From CAKZNE01 sp964485405 (lineage in GTDB: Bacteria; Bacteroidota; Bacteroidia; Flavobacteriales; Schleiferiaceae): a DNA stretch of 64,000 bases. A program made the translations under genes and the position numbers. The stretch covers positions 10,308 through 74,307 of the forward strand of contig CAZAJG010000015.1 in assembly GCA_964485405.1 (NCBI GenBank). Reading direction: 5' to 3'. Within the stretch, counting starts at the first letter, position 1. Each line of letters starts with the position of its first letter. Positions 16,726 to 25,595 of the stretch are shown in pieces. The notes under the pieces are model-generated. The model saw only the letters and a program-made list of their open reading frames with translations, was not told the DNA's origin and made no database searches.

Positions 16726-17868
16726 ATGCGCTACGACTATATAATTGCTGGCTCTGGTTGTGCTGGTCTTAGCCTTCTCTTTAAGATATTAAAAGAGCCG
16801 GGCCTAAGAGAGAAGAAGATTTTAGTAGTGGATAAAGAATCTAAAAACACCAACGATCGAACTTGGTGTTATTGGGAGAAAGGAGAAGGAACATTTGAAG
16901 AAATAGTGCTCCATGCTTGGTCCAACTTAGAGTTTAAAACGGAAACATTTGTAAATGCATTTGAGCTAAAGGACTACAAATACAAAATGATTCGTGGCAT
17001 AGACTTTTACAAGTATGTGCTTAACTATGTTTCAAATTTTGCCAATGTTGATTTTGTAACAGAGAGTATTAAGCGTTTTGAGGTAAGCGAAAATCAGGCT
17101 ATTCTGGAGACGGATAAGGCGCAATACCGAGCGAATTACCTCTTTAATTCCACTTCCTTATTAAACCCCAATTTTTCTAAAGAGAATACGCTTCTACAGC
17201 ATTTTACAGGATGGGTTATAGAAACGAACGAGCCTCATTTTAACCCTAAAATAGGTACGTTAATGGACTTTAGCTTGAGTCAAAAACACGGAACTACCTT
17301 CATGTATGTACTTCCCGTTTCATCTAAAAAAGCACTGGTTGAATACACCTTGTTTACTGGAGAGTTATTAGATAAGGAAGAATATCGCTCCGAGTTAAAA
17401 GCGTACATCCAGAAAAAACTATCCCTTTCGAGTTATCAAATATTGGAAGAGGAGTATGGCGTAATCCCTATGTCTGTACAAAACTTCTCTACACATTATA
17501 AAAACCGAGTAATCAACATCGGAACAGCTGGTGGATATACCAAAGCGAGTAGTGGTTATACTTTCAGGTTTATTCAAAACCATACAGACAAGATTATCAA
17601 TCGCTTAAAGCAAAATGGAAATCCACTGATAAGACCTAGTTTTCGCGATAAGATGTTTCAATGGTACGATCGTACTTTGGTGGAGGTAATTTTATCAGAA
17701 AGGATGACAGGAAAAGAGATTTTCGGAAGAATGTTTAAGAAAGTGCCTCCCGAGCTCATTCTTAAATTTTTAGCCAATGAGAGCGATTTATCTGATGATC
17801 TTAAAGTAATGTGGAGCTTACCCATTTCAAAGTTTTTGCCAGCAGGTGTTACACAGCTTGTACAGTAA
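16726..17868 (+). CDS. crtY: Lycopene beta-cyclase, CrtY family
   Basis: This 380-residue flavoprotein starts with YDYIIAGSGCAGLSLLFKIL (the dinucleotide-binding GxGxxG at about 9-14) and the acidic VVDKE end of the next strand. The CrtY-specific DRTWCYWE is at 44-51, and GTAGGYTKASSGYTF is present near 265-279. CrtY cyclises lycopene ends to give beta-carotene, the precursor of flavobacterial zeaxanthin. Other carotenoid genes (crtB, crtI, crtZ) are not in the window, so it is separated from the usual cluster. A short AT-rich palindrome at 17928-17944 may act as a weak terminator after it. Confidence 0.9.
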   Translation: MRYDYIIAGSGCAGLSLLFKILKEPGLREKKILVVDKESKNTNDRTWCYWEKGEGTFEEIVLHAWSNLEFKTETFVNAFELKDYKYKMIRGIDFYKYVLNYVSNFANVDFVTESIKRFEVSENQAILETDKAQYRANYLFNSTSLLNPNFSKENTLLQHFTGWVIETNEPHFNPKIGTLMDFSLSQKHGTTFMYVLPVSSKKALVEYTLFTGELLDKEEYRSELKAYIQKKLSLSSYQILEEEYGVIPMSVQNFSTHYKNRVINIGTAGGYTKASSGYTFRFIQNHTDKIINRLKQNGNPLIRPSFRDKMFQWYDRTLVEVILSERMTGKEIFGRMFKKVPPELILKFLANESDLSDDLKVMWSLPISKFLPAGVTQLVQ

Positions 17869-17981
17869 GCTTTTCCCTAAGCATCTAAAGAGTAAGAAAA
17901 ACAGTCCCCTCATCGCACTTATCTAAAAAAACTAGATTAGTTTTATTCCCGCACCTTATTTAGGTCGTTAAATTCTGTTTG

Positions 17982-18563
17982 ATGAAATATAAAAACATAC
18001 TTATTACCACTATCTGTTTGTTTTTCTACTCTGTAACTCATGCGCAACAAAAATTCGAAAAAGAATACCGAATAAAAACCGCAGAAGTGCCCATTCAAGC
18101 CTTAACTTTTATAGACCGTATTAAAGTATCCTCTAAAATAAAGTGGTATAAGGAAGAGAGTTTAAATGACATTTCTTTTGAAGCTAAATTTCATTTCAAC
18201 AAGAAGTACTACAGTATAGAGTTTGATACTTCAGGCACCCTTCAGGATGCTGAATTTATCCTTTCAAAAAAGGAATTAAATCTCAACATCCGGCAGGCTA
18301 TAGAAACCCATTTAGATTCTCTTTTTTTAAAGTGGAAAATCCAAAAAATTCAAAAGCAGTATAAAGGTACTACAGCAGATGTTTTAACCGCCATTCGCAA
18401 AAATGACACAAACGGTTTGTCTATAATTTCAGCCTATGAATTGATTGTAAGGGGAAAGCAAAAGAATGGAGCCAAAAAATATGAGTTCACTTTTAGCGAA
18501 AAAGGTGAGCTTTTAAAAATGGAGGAATTAGTTCAACAAATAAGCGATCATCTTGAATATTAA
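17982..18563 (+). CDS. PepSY-like periplasmic protein
   Basis: ATG 17982 is taken as the start (a TTG precedes it), giving a signal peptide ending in VTHAQ. The body, of about 170 residues, contains ISFEAKFHFNKKYYSIEFD with the PepSY-type pattern of a strand-turn-strand followed by FDTSGTLQDAEFILSKKEL, and ends YEFTFSEKGELLKMEEL. This resembles the PepSY-like (DUF2874-type) proteins of Bacteroidota. It overlaps the DUF2490 gene by 11 bp, so the two are translationally coupled and probably work together at the envelope. Confidence 0.6.
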   Translation: MKYKNILITTICLFFYSVTHAQQKFEKEYRIKTAEVPIQALTFIDRIKVSSKIKWYKEESLNDISFEAKFHFNKKYYSIEFDTSGTLQDAEFILSKKELNLNIRQAIETHLDSLFLKWKIQKIQKQYKGTTADVLTAIRKNDTNGLSIISAYELIVRGKQKNGAKKYEFTFSEKGELLKMEELVQQISDHLEY

Positions 18564-19239
18564 ATATTTCCTCTTAGTCGTTCACATATTCATCTTGGCT
18601 CTGATTCCTAAAAGGCTACTGGCTCAAACTCGTGCGGGTTTCTTACCTAGTATCAACTTCAATCAAAAACTAACAAGGGCATGGGATTTTGCAATCAAAT
18701 CAGAATCCAGGCACTTTTTTTACGAGGAAAGTACTTTATCGGAAAACTTTGATTACCAGTATTCCTTAACAGATGTTTCCGCTTTAGTTGGCAAAAAAGT
18801 TGGGTTGAGTTCAAAAGTTATTAGTGGGTTTTTAGCACGTTCCACTCCCGATGGAATGATTTACAGGAGCATTCAACAATGGATTTTAAAATCAAATGTT
18901 TATCGTTTTAAAGCCGCTCATCGAATAGCAGCAGATCAGACTTTTTCTACAACAGAATTGCCCGAGTTTAGATTGAGATATAGGCTAAGCACTCAGTTAC
19001 CTCTATCCGGGTCAAAACTGGATGTGAAAGAGTACTATGTAAAACTCAATACCGAAATACTAAACGGTTTACAAGGTCAGTTTTATGATTTAGAGTTTAG
19101 AATAATACCTCACCTCGGATACGTAATCAACGAACGCCACAAAATTGAATTGGGTTGGGATAACCGTTTCGATTCTTTCGCAAATGATCAAACACGTTTA
19201 ACTTCTTGGATTACCTTTAACTGGTATTTTAATCACTGA
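18553..19239 (+). CDS. DUF2490 outer-membrane beta-barrel-like protein
   Basis: Translation probably starts at the TTG 18553 inside the end of the previous gene, giving a signal (FLLVVHIFILALIPKRLLAQ). The mature part is strand-rich and alternating, with KLTRAWDFAIKSESRHFF, FRAAHRI-type segments, ELPEFRLRYRLSTQLPL and the ending WITFNWYFNH with a terminal aromatic. This is the DUF2490 family of predicted small outer-membrane barrels. The function is unknown. The coupling to a PepSY-like gene recurs in my knowledge of Bacteroidota genomes, though that is from memory. Confidence 0.75.
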   Translation: MNIKYFLLVVHIFILALIPKRLLAQTRAGFLPSINFNQKLTRAWDFAIKSESRHFFYEESTLSENFDYQYSLTDVSALVGKKVGLSSKVISGFLARSTPDGMIYRSIQQWILKSNVYRFKAAHRIAADQTFSTTELPEFRLRYRLSTQLPLSGSKLDVKEYYVKLNTEILNGLQGQFYDLEFRIIPHLGYVINERHKIELGWDNRFDSFANDQTRLTSWITFNWYFNH

Positions 19240-19351
19240 AATGGTTAAATCTACCCATCTTATTATTTTCAAAGGTTGAGTTTAAATAAAAAAGAGAGGT
19301 CTTTAAACGGTTAAAAGACAGTGTTCACTTGATAATACTCTTCATTGCATT

Positions 19352-19966
19352 ATGAAAAAAGATAAATCAAATACTTTCGATCACGTATTGGTGGAAACGG
19401 TAGAGCAACTTAGAGCTTGGCTGCTTGCCAATCACACAACCGTAAAAAGTATCTGGTTGGTTAAGTGGAAAAAAGAGTTTGCCCAAACCTTTATCTCTTA
19501 TGACGAAATTGTGGATGAATTGATCTGTTTTGGGTGGGTGGATAGCCTTCCGCGAAAATTAGACGATCGTAAAACCATGCTTCGTATTTCCCCACGAAAC
19601 CCAAACAGTAATTGGTCTGGAGTGAATAAAAAACGAGTGTCCAAACTTTTAGAAAAAGACAAAATACACCCACAAGGCCTTAAATTAATTGCCCATGCTA
19701 AAGAGAATGGTGCCTGGAACTTTTTAGATGATGTGGAAAAAGGCATCCTACCGTCCGACCTAGAGCAGATATTAAAGCAGCATGATAAAGCCTATGATCA
19801 TTTTAATCGTTTTCCAAAATCTTCAAAACGTGCTATACTAGAGTGGATTAAAAACGCCAAACAAGATAAAACTCGGCAAAAACGAATTGAAGAAACCGCT
19901 ATTAGAGCCTCTCAAAACCTAAAAGCCAATCACCCAAAAGGTAGAGATAAAGGTCCTAAAGCATAA
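19352..19966 (+). CDS. YdeI/OmpD-associated family protein (copy 1 of 3)
   Basis: This 204-residue soluble protein has the family's opening VEQLRAWLLANHTTVKSIWL, the highly conserved LICFGWVDSLPRKLDD with RISPRNPNSNWSGVNKKRV, and the C-terminal OmdA-like helix pair (FNRFPKSSKRAILEWIKNAK, RQKRIEETA). YdeI-like proteins have been tied to bacteriocin and peptide resistance in enterobacteria, but the mechanism is unclear. Two further family members occur at 24485 and 35105. Confidence 0.9.
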   Translation: MKKDKSNTFDHVLVETVEQLRAWLLANHTTVKSIWLVKWKKEFAQTFISYDEIVDELICFGWVDSLPRKLDDRKTMLRISPRNPNSNWSGVNKKRVSKLLEKDKIHPQGLKLIAHAKENGAWNFLDDVEKGILPSDLEQILKQHDKAYDHFNRFPKSSKRAILEWIKNAKQDKTRQKRIEETAIRASQNLKANHPKGRDKGPKA

Positions 19967-20094
19967 CATTTGAATCGTTGAAATAGGATTCTTCTTCTTT
20001 TGGTATTGTGATTCTCTATACTGGCATAGTTTATGGATGAAGCGAGCGAAATTAAATGGTACTTCTCCAGTCCTTAAATCGCAAAATAAAACGC

Positions 20095-21348
20095 ATGACA
20101 AAGCTTTTTGCTTCACTGACCTTTCTTGTCGCTTTCTGTACTTTGAGCCACGCTCAAGACTCTTTAAAAATAGGATCTACTTTTAGTTTTGAAACAAAGG
20201 GTTCCGGTATATTCATAAACGATAGGAGCAGAATAGACTGTATCACTTGCATTTATGAAACTATCCAAGACAACCCCATCCATCATTTTGCTATTTACTC
20301 CGGGCTCTCGCATAAGCTTTCGTTAAACGATAAGTATACGATTGAAACGGGTGTTTTTCTAGAAGAGAGAAGCTTTTCAGGTGGAGACAATACGGTGGAT
20401 AACTGGATTGTTTATCCTAAAATCTTTTTATCTGGAGAAAACACGATGAAAGCTTTTAATCGAACCTTTAGATATAAGATTGCTGGTGGTGATTTTTGGA
20501 ATGAAGATTTCGATGACATGCTACGAATTCATAATATTGACTTTCAGGGAATTGTTACAGAAGTTGGATACAAAAATACCACCCTTGGTTTTTTGATCGC
20601 TGGAGACCTCTCTGTTAATATAGGTTTAGGTTTACATCAATACCATAAGTTTTATGTAAAACAAACCTTTAATAAGCTGGAAACCAACTTCTACTTGAGC
20701 GATAACCAGCTGGCCAACTATCAAAACCATATTCTACCTAGAGACATAAATTTTGGAAACAATACTTCCTTTAAAATATCCGATAGGATTCAAGTTGAAG
20801 GTCAGCTAGAGTTTCGTGCAAATCAAGAACTTGGAACTTCTTTAGCTGCTGGAATTGGTGCAAAAAGTCAGTTTAAAAACCTAAGAGTGGCAAGTAACCT
20901 CAAATACTATCAAGCTGATTTCAACTTGGGTTATTATTCCACTCGACTCTTTTACCGAGGAAACTCAAGCTATGTAGGAGAGCAATTGTATCCGCTTCGC
21001 AATTTCTTTAGATATTACAGCCAGTGGGGAAACTATACACGCATTCAAAATAAGGACCTAGTGGGTTTTGAGCTTCAAATAAATTGGGAACAAAATCTTC
21101 ATAAGCGAATGGCTTTCTTTACCGATATTGATTTAAACATTATTGGCGACCCTGAAACACAAACCGGAAGAACGGTACCACTCTACACAGCTGGTTTACG
21201 AATTAACTATTTCAAGCATTTTAAAACAGAATTTTTTATTACCAACAAACACATGAATCTAGATAGCTTTTATCAAACCTTTCAAGCTAGTGAACTTCCT
21301 TATTTAGGTGGTTCGGTAGTATTGGATTTAAAGGGACTTTCTCTTTAA
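20095..21348 (+). CDS. Predicted outer-membrane beta-barrel protein
   Basis: ATG 20095 gives a clean signal peptide (MTKLFASLTFLVAFCTLSHA), so it is preferred over ATG 20056. The mature protein of about 395 residues is dominated by alternating polar and hydrophobic strands with aromatic ends (SGLSHKLSLNDKYTIETGVF, WGNYTRIQNKDLVGFELQIN, LYTAGLRINYFKHFKTEFFI), as in porin-like barrels. I recognise no named family. It stands alone, and 343 bp without a gene follow it. Confidence 0.65.
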   Translation: MTKLFASLTFLVAFCTLSHAQDSLKIGSTFSFETKGSGIFINDRSRIDCITCIYETIQDNPIHHFAIYSGLSHKLSLNDKYTIETGVFLEERSFSGGDNTVDNWIVYPKIFLSGENTMKAFNRTFRYKIAGGDFWNEDFDDMLRIHNIDFQGIVTEVGYKNTTLGFLIAGDLSVNIGLGLHQYHKFYVKQTFNKLETNFYLSDNQLANYQNHILPRDINFGNNTSFKISDRIQVEGQLEFRANQELGTSLAAGIGAKSQFKNLRVASNLKYYQADFNLGYYSTRLFYRGNSSYVGEQLYPLRNFFRYYSQWGNYTRIQNKDLVGFELQINWEQNLHKRMAFFTDIDLNIIGDPETQTGRTVPLYTAGLRINYFKHFKTEFFITNKHMNLDSFYQTFQASELPYLGGSVVLDLKGLSL

Positions 21349-21691
21349 CTTCCTTCTTTAACGAATAGAAACTTCTCTAATTTGTAGGAATTTTCTTCTT
21401 TTTAATGAGATTAGTTGATTATATTCGGCTACTTATTGAAAACTCTCCTCATTTTTCAGGGGACGGCTTAAGAAAGGATTCGCTTAATTCGTCATCAGTA
21501 TCACAATCGATATAGTGCTTTTATGAATCACCAATCCATAAAAGCTTCTGTATCCTACTTGGACTCAAACCATAGTAGCTCCAGTATATAAGTCCTACCC
21601 ATTTTTATAACAAAGCAGCAGTATCATAAATGGAATGGGGTTAATTTCTATTCCTACCGTTTCAAATGGTCTGTTGTTGTGATACAATAAG
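21349..21691. other. Gene-free stretch with two small inverted repeats
   Basis: No coding region is supported here. GCTTTTATG (21517-21525) pairs with CATAAAAGC (21537-21545) around an 11-nt loop and could be a weak terminator. GTATCACAA (21498-21506) is inverted as TTGTGATAC (21677-21685), close to the start of the downstream gene. Neither has a clear role. Confidence 0.4.
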
Positions 21692-22822
21692 ATGATGATT
21701 AAAAGCTACCGAATTGACAAAACCCGTTTTGCCAAAAGAATTAGTTACTCAGGACCAAATGAAGATTCCAGATCCGAACTTAGGGCATTAAACATTACTG
21801 AAGATGATACTGTTTTGGGTATTACGGGAGCGGGAGACCGACTGCTTAGTTTACTTGTAAATAACCCAAAAAAGCTTATTGCTATTGATGTAAACCCCAG
21901 TCAAAACTATTTATTGGAACTAAAAATTGCCGCTATAAAAGAATTGAATCGAGAGCGGTTCATGGCGTTTATGGGAATTTCCTCTTGTTCCAATAGAATT
22001 CAAATCTATGGGATGTTAAGACATCAACTTTCGGCAGAAGCTCGAAGGTTTTGGGATGAGAATCTAAGCTCAATAAAAGAAGGGGTTTTCTTTAAAAGTG
22101 CTCTAGAGAAGCACTTTAGCCTGCTTGGGCGCTTGCTTCGAGTTTTCAGGAAAAAGAGAGTGCAAGAGTTATTGTCCTTTACCAATTTGAAAGAACAAAA
22201 AGAGTTTTTCGATCAAAAATGGAATACACTAGGTTGGCGTTTGTTTATCCACTTTACCCACCAAAAATTTATCTTCAAATTTCTTTTAAAGGACCCAGGA
22301 TTTTATGAGTTTGTTCCAAAAGACACTAGTATTCCCAAATACTTAGTTGGAAGGCTTCACAAAAGTCTGCAACATCATGTGGTATCAGAAAACTTTTTCA
22401 CCACCTTCTTACTATCTGGGTCTTACCGCTTAGACACAGCCTTACCTTTTTATTTAAAAACGAACAACTATGAAAAGATACAAGACGTTTTAAAAAATAA
22501 AAAGATTGAAATCGTAAACGGTCTATTAGAAGAATATTTACAATCCCACTCTGGTACCATTGATAAGTTTTCTATTTCTGATGTATCTGCTTATTTACCT
22601 AGAGAAAGCTTCTTATCCTTAATGGATGCCATTTATACGGCTGGTTCTGAAACGAGTGCCTTTTGTATGCGTCATTTTATCACAAAGCGTAATATTCCGG
22701 ATGCGTTACAAAATAAGTTCGAGTTCGATAAGGATCTGGAAAAAGTACTCGATGATTACGATCACTCTTTTGTTTACAGCTTTAATGTAGCACGGAAACT
22801 TCCAATTTCTGCTTCAACATAA
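21692..22822 (+). CDS. DUF3419 family, BtaA-like aminocarboxypropyl transferase
   Basis: The protein has 376 residues with no signal peptide. The N-terminal pattern DTVLGITGAGDRLLSLL (about 40-54) followed by LIAIDVNPSQNYLLELK (about 62-78) is the SAM-binding half of DUF3419. Later parts (SGSYRLDTALPFYLKTNNYE, ISDVSAYLPRESFL, YTAGSETSAFCMRHF) also fit. BtaA transfers the 3-amino-3-carboxypropyl group of SAM to diacylglycerol, the first step to betaine lipids. The partner N-methyltransferase BtaB is not adjacent. The lipid product is inferred and other DUF3419 members may have different acceptors. Confidence 0.75.
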   Translation: MMIKSYRIDKTRFAKRISYSGPNEDSRSELRALNITEDDTVLGITGAGDRLLSLLVNNPKKLIAIDVNPSQNYLLELKIAAIKELNRERFMAFMGISSCSNRIQIYGMLRHQLSAEARRFWDENLSSIKEGVFFKSALEKHFSLLGRLLRVFRKKRVQELLSFTNLKEQKEFFDQKWNTLGWRLFIHFTHQKFIFKFLLKDPGFYEFVPKDTSIPKYLVGRLHKSLQHHVVSENFFTTFLLSGSYRLDTALPFYLKTNNYEKIQDVLKNKKIEIVNGLLEEYLQSHSGTIDKFSISDVSAYLPRESFLSLMDAIYTAGSETSAFCMRHFITKRNIPDALQNKFEFDKDLEKVLDDYDHSFVYSFNVARKLPISAST

Positions 22823-22913
22823 TTTCTAAATGGGATGAGTTTTAATATGACTTAGAATAACCTGTTCCTTTTTTTCCTAAGTAAAGGTTGTACTTTTTCA
22901 GATTAAAGTTCTC

Positions 22914-23684
22914 TTGAAGAAAGTACTTCAAACAACTGAGCAGTTTAAAGTAAGCTCGTTAATTTATAGCCATTTGAAAATACAAATTGATTTGCGAAAA
23001 ATGATGTTTCTAGCTCTGGCATTTGTCGTATTTACTATTATAGGAACACTCAGCCATGAATACGGTCACATTCTAGTAGCTCAAAAATTAGGGTATTCCA
23101 CTACACTCCATTATGGGAGTATGACGTACCACTCTGAAGAGGAAAACAGGCTGAACGAAATTCATAAAGCGAATTTCCCAGCTATACGGGATAAAAAGGA
23201 TTTTAAAGAGAAAGTAGAGTATGAACGTTTGTCTAAAAAACTAAAACATGATAGTTTATGGATAAGTATTGGTGGGCCTTCACAAACCATACTAACCGGT
23301 ACTCTAGGCCTATTTATATTATTCATTAGAAAAAGAATTTTAAAAAAGAAAAAATGGGGTTTTATAGATTGGTTAGCCACCTTCCTCTCTTTATTTTGGT
23401 TACGCGAAATATTCAATCTCCTCATTTCTGTTACCCATGAACTTATTTCACCCAATGGAAGCTATTTTTCTGGTGATGAACAACGTATCGCTAGTCTCCT
23501 CCACCTATGGCCGGGTATTTTATCTCTGAGCCTTGGGCTTATCGCTGCATGGATTTGTTTGATCGTTATTTTTAAAATTGTGCCGTACACCTTCCGGCTC
23601 ACTTTTATAGCAAGTGGTATTGTAGGCGGAATCTTTGGGTTTGTTTTATGGATGCACTTCTTGGGTCCGTTATTACTTCCTTAA
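22914..23684 (+). CDS. M50-like membrane zinc protease
   Basis: This membrane protein carries LSHEYGHILVAQKLG near the N-terminus, with HEYGH (residues 48-52 from a TTG start at 22914) as the zinc-binding HEXXH inside a hydrophobic segment. The SIGGPSQTILTGTLGLFILF stretch is the membrane region that follows in M50 proteins. About five membrane segments are visible, and the C-terminus ends in MHFLGPLLLP. The true start may be the first ATG of an internal pair (23001), which would shorten it by 29 residues. Substrate and any regulated pathway are unknown. Confidence 0.7.
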   Translation: MKKVLQTTEQFKVSSLIYSHLKIQIDLRKMMFLALAFVVFTIIGTLSHEYGHILVAQKLGYSTTLHYGSMTYHSEEENRLNEIHKANFPAIRDKKDFKEKVEYERLSKKLKHDSLWISIGGPSQTILTGTLGLFILFIRKRILKKKKWGFIDWLATFLSLFWLREIFNLLISVTHELISPNGSYFSGDEQRIASLLHLWPGILSLSLGLIAAWICLIVIFKIVPYTFRLTFIASGIVGGIFGFVLWMHFLGPLLLP

Positions 23685-23817
23685 AAAGACTTTCCAGTTT
23701 TCACATCGTTGGGAAAGTTTAAAATTCATCTTTAATATTGCCGTTTGGGCAGTTGGCGGACTTTTTATTGTAAGAGGAGTACTCACTTTCGTAGCTGGTT
23801 TAACACAAAAACGCTAG
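23635..23817 (+). CDS. Possible small membrane protein or frameshifted extension
   Basis: In the +1 frame over the end of the M50-like gene, an open frame runs past the stop at 23684 and encodes SLKFIFNIAVWAVGGLFIV and RGVLTFVAGLTQKR, a plausible membrane helix with a basic end. Only a TTG start is available. It could be a separate tiny gene, a frameshifted continuation of the protease, or chance. Confidence 0.25.
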   Translation: MGLFYGCTSWVRYYFLKKTFQFSHRWESLKFIFNIAVWAVGGLFIVRGVLTFVAGLTQKR

Positions 23818-23850
23818 GCAATTATTTGCTTACATCAAAGAAGTATTTAC

Positions 23851-24402
23851 ATGAACAAAATCATCGCTTTAGGAGCTAGTAACAGTACACAATCCATCAA
23901 TAAAAAACTAGCTACTTGGACTGCTCACCAATTACCAAATGCGAGTGTTGAGGTTTTAGATCTAAATGATTTTGAGATGCCCATTTATAGCATTGACCGG
24001 GAAAAAGAAAATGGCATTCATGCTAAAGCGGAGGCGTTTAAAGCTAAGATTGAACAAGCGGATGGAATCATCATTTCTTTTGCGGAACACAATGGCAGTT
24101 ATACAGCCGCTTTTAAAAATGTATCGGATTGGGTTTCTCGGATTGACAAGAAAATATGGAGCGATAAACCTACTTTAATTCTCGCTACATCTCCTGGTGG
24201 CAGAGGTGGGCTTTCCGTTTTACAAGAAGCTACTCGTTCTTTACCTCGTTTAGGCGCTCAAGTGGCAGGGAGTTTTTCGCTTCCATCCTTTGGTCAAAAC
24301 TTTGATTCAAATGAAGGCATAAAAGATCAAGACTTATTAAATAGTTTGAACGAACATTTAAGAGCATTTGAGGAACTCATTTCGCAAAACCCAACTCTTT
24401 AA
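23851..24402 (+). CDS. NADPH-dependent FMN reductase family
   Basis: This 183-residue flavodoxin-like protein opens with IIALGASNSTQSINKKLATW, the phosphate-binding loop of FMN reductases. It has DGIIISFAEHNGSYTAAFKN (flavin-binding N-G-S) and LILATSPGGRGGLSVLQEA. These are the conserved blocks of the NADPH-dependent FMN/chromate/azo reductase group, which act as quinone or flavin reductases protecting against oxidative stress. Length is normal. It stands alone between the M50-like and YdeI genes. Confidence 0.9.
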   Translation: MNKIIALGASNSTQSINKKLATWTAHQLPNASVEVLDLNDFEMPIYSIDREKENGIHAKAEAFKAKIEQADGIIISFAEHNGSYTAAFKNVSDWVSRIDKKIWSDKPTLILATSPGGRGGLSVLQEATRSLPRLGAQVAGSFSLPSFGQNFDSNEGIKDQDLLNSLNEHLRAFEELISQNPTL

Positions 24403-24484
24403 GATTGATTTAAAGCAATATAAGTCCATAAAGCTATCTTATAAAAGCTTAATTTGCAGCTAGGTCTTGGTAGTGTTAAAAGGT

Positions 24485-25057
24485 ATGCAGCAAGAAACGC
24501 TTTATGTAACAGAACGCAAAGATTGGCGGAATTGGCTTGCAAAAAACTTTGACAAGAAGGAAGAAATTTGGCTTATCTATCCTAAAAAAATAACGAGAAA
24601 ATCGAGAATTGAATACAATACAGCGGTAGAAGAAGCGCTCTGTTTTGGATGGATTGACAGTACCGTAAAAACATTTGACTCTGAGCACAGTATGCAGCGG
24701 TTTTCCATTCGTAAAACAAAAACGAGCTACTCTCAGGCAAATAAGGAGCGGTTGAAATGGCTATTCGCCAATAACTTGATTCATCCTACACTAACAGCCG
24801 ATTTAGAAAAGGTGATTGCAGAAGAATTTCACTTTCCAGAGGATGTAATAGCCCAAATCAAAAAGGATCAACTTGCCTGGCAGAATTATACTCAGTTCTC
24901 AGATCCTTACAAACGGATACGCATCGCTTACATAGATAGCGCCCGAAAGCGCCCAGAAGACTTTGAAAAAAGGTTACAGAACTTTATAGTTAAAACGAGA
25001 GAAGGAAAGACTATCAAGGGATTTGGTGGTATTGATAAATATTATGAGCTGGAATGA
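24485..25057 (+). CDS. YdeI/OmpD-associated family protein (copy 2 of 3)
   Basis: ATG 24485 (MQQETLYVTERKDWRNWLAK) is preferred over the TTG at 24467. The protein has the conserved ALCFGWIDSTVKTFDSEHSM, RFSIRKTKTSYSQANKERL and the C-terminal helical region YKRIRIAYIDSARKRPEDFE typical of the family. It is close in plan to the protein at 19352 but clearly diverged, so they are old paralogues. It is followed 53 bp later by a DUF6157 gene. Confidence 0.9.
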   Translation: MQQETLYVTERKDWRNWLAKNFDKKEEIWLIYPKKITRKSRIEYNTAVEEALCFGWIDSTVKTFDSEHSMQRFSIRKTKTSYSQANKERLKWLFANNLIHPTLTADLEKVIAEEFHFPEDVIAQIKKDQLAWQNYTQFSDPYKRIRIAYIDSARKRPEDFEKRLQNFIVKTREGKTIKGFGGIDKYYELE

Positions 25058-25110
25058 CAAAAGGCTGTCACCCGTTCCTTTTAGTTTTGCTTTAAACTAT
25101 GATTCAAATG

Positions 25111-25521
25111 ATGCATACAACCAATTACTCCAACCATTTTATAGAAATAGCAGAAGATTCTCCAATTAAGCAAGGTGAAGTCCCACCACAAAAAGGAGAG
25201 AAAAAAACAGTAGCTCATCTCCAATTTGAAAAACTGATTGAACAACCTTATCAGTATACTTCAGACGATGTTCTGTTTAATGTATTTGCGGAACGGAAAG
25301 GTTTTACTCAAGCGGAGATGGCAGACCAAAGGGATCATTTCTTCTCTAAAGGGCAAGCCTGTTTTAGGGCTTCTCCTCTAACTAAAAAATACGGATGGGG
25401 GGTGCACAGCAATCAAGAAGGTAAAATTGCAATCTATCCGGCCGACTCAAAGGAATATCAATCGTTTCTTAAAGATGAATCTATAAAAAAGGTGAAAGCT
25501 ATGCGCTCCAAAAGGGCTTAA
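25111..25521 (+). CDS. DUF6157 family protein
   Basis: The family's N-terminus MHTTNYSNHFIEIAEDSPIK points to ATG 25111; an ATG at 25099 would add four residues. Conserved blocks that follow are KGEVPP-like (QGEVPPQKGEKKTVAHLQFE), YTSDDVLFNVFAERKG and SPLTKKYGWGVHSNQEGKIA. This small soluble family is widespread and has no known function. It lies just after a YdeI-family gene. Confidence 0.8.
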   Translation: MHTTNYSNHFIEIAEDSPIKQGEVPPQKGEKKTVAHLQFEKLIEQPYQYTSDDVLFNVFAERKGFTQAEMADQRDHFFSKGQACFRASPLTKKYGWGVHSNQEGKIAIYPADSKEYQSFLKDESIKKVKAMRSKRA

Positions 25522-25595
25522 ATCGCTTTTACAAACCGAAATTTTATGGATATTAAAATATATTAGATCTTTAAGATTTTTAGTAGCTCATCTCC

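Noticed and set aside
24476..24688. Minus-strand frame over the YdeI gene
   Set aside because: It lies entirely antisense to a clear conserved gene and has no family features.
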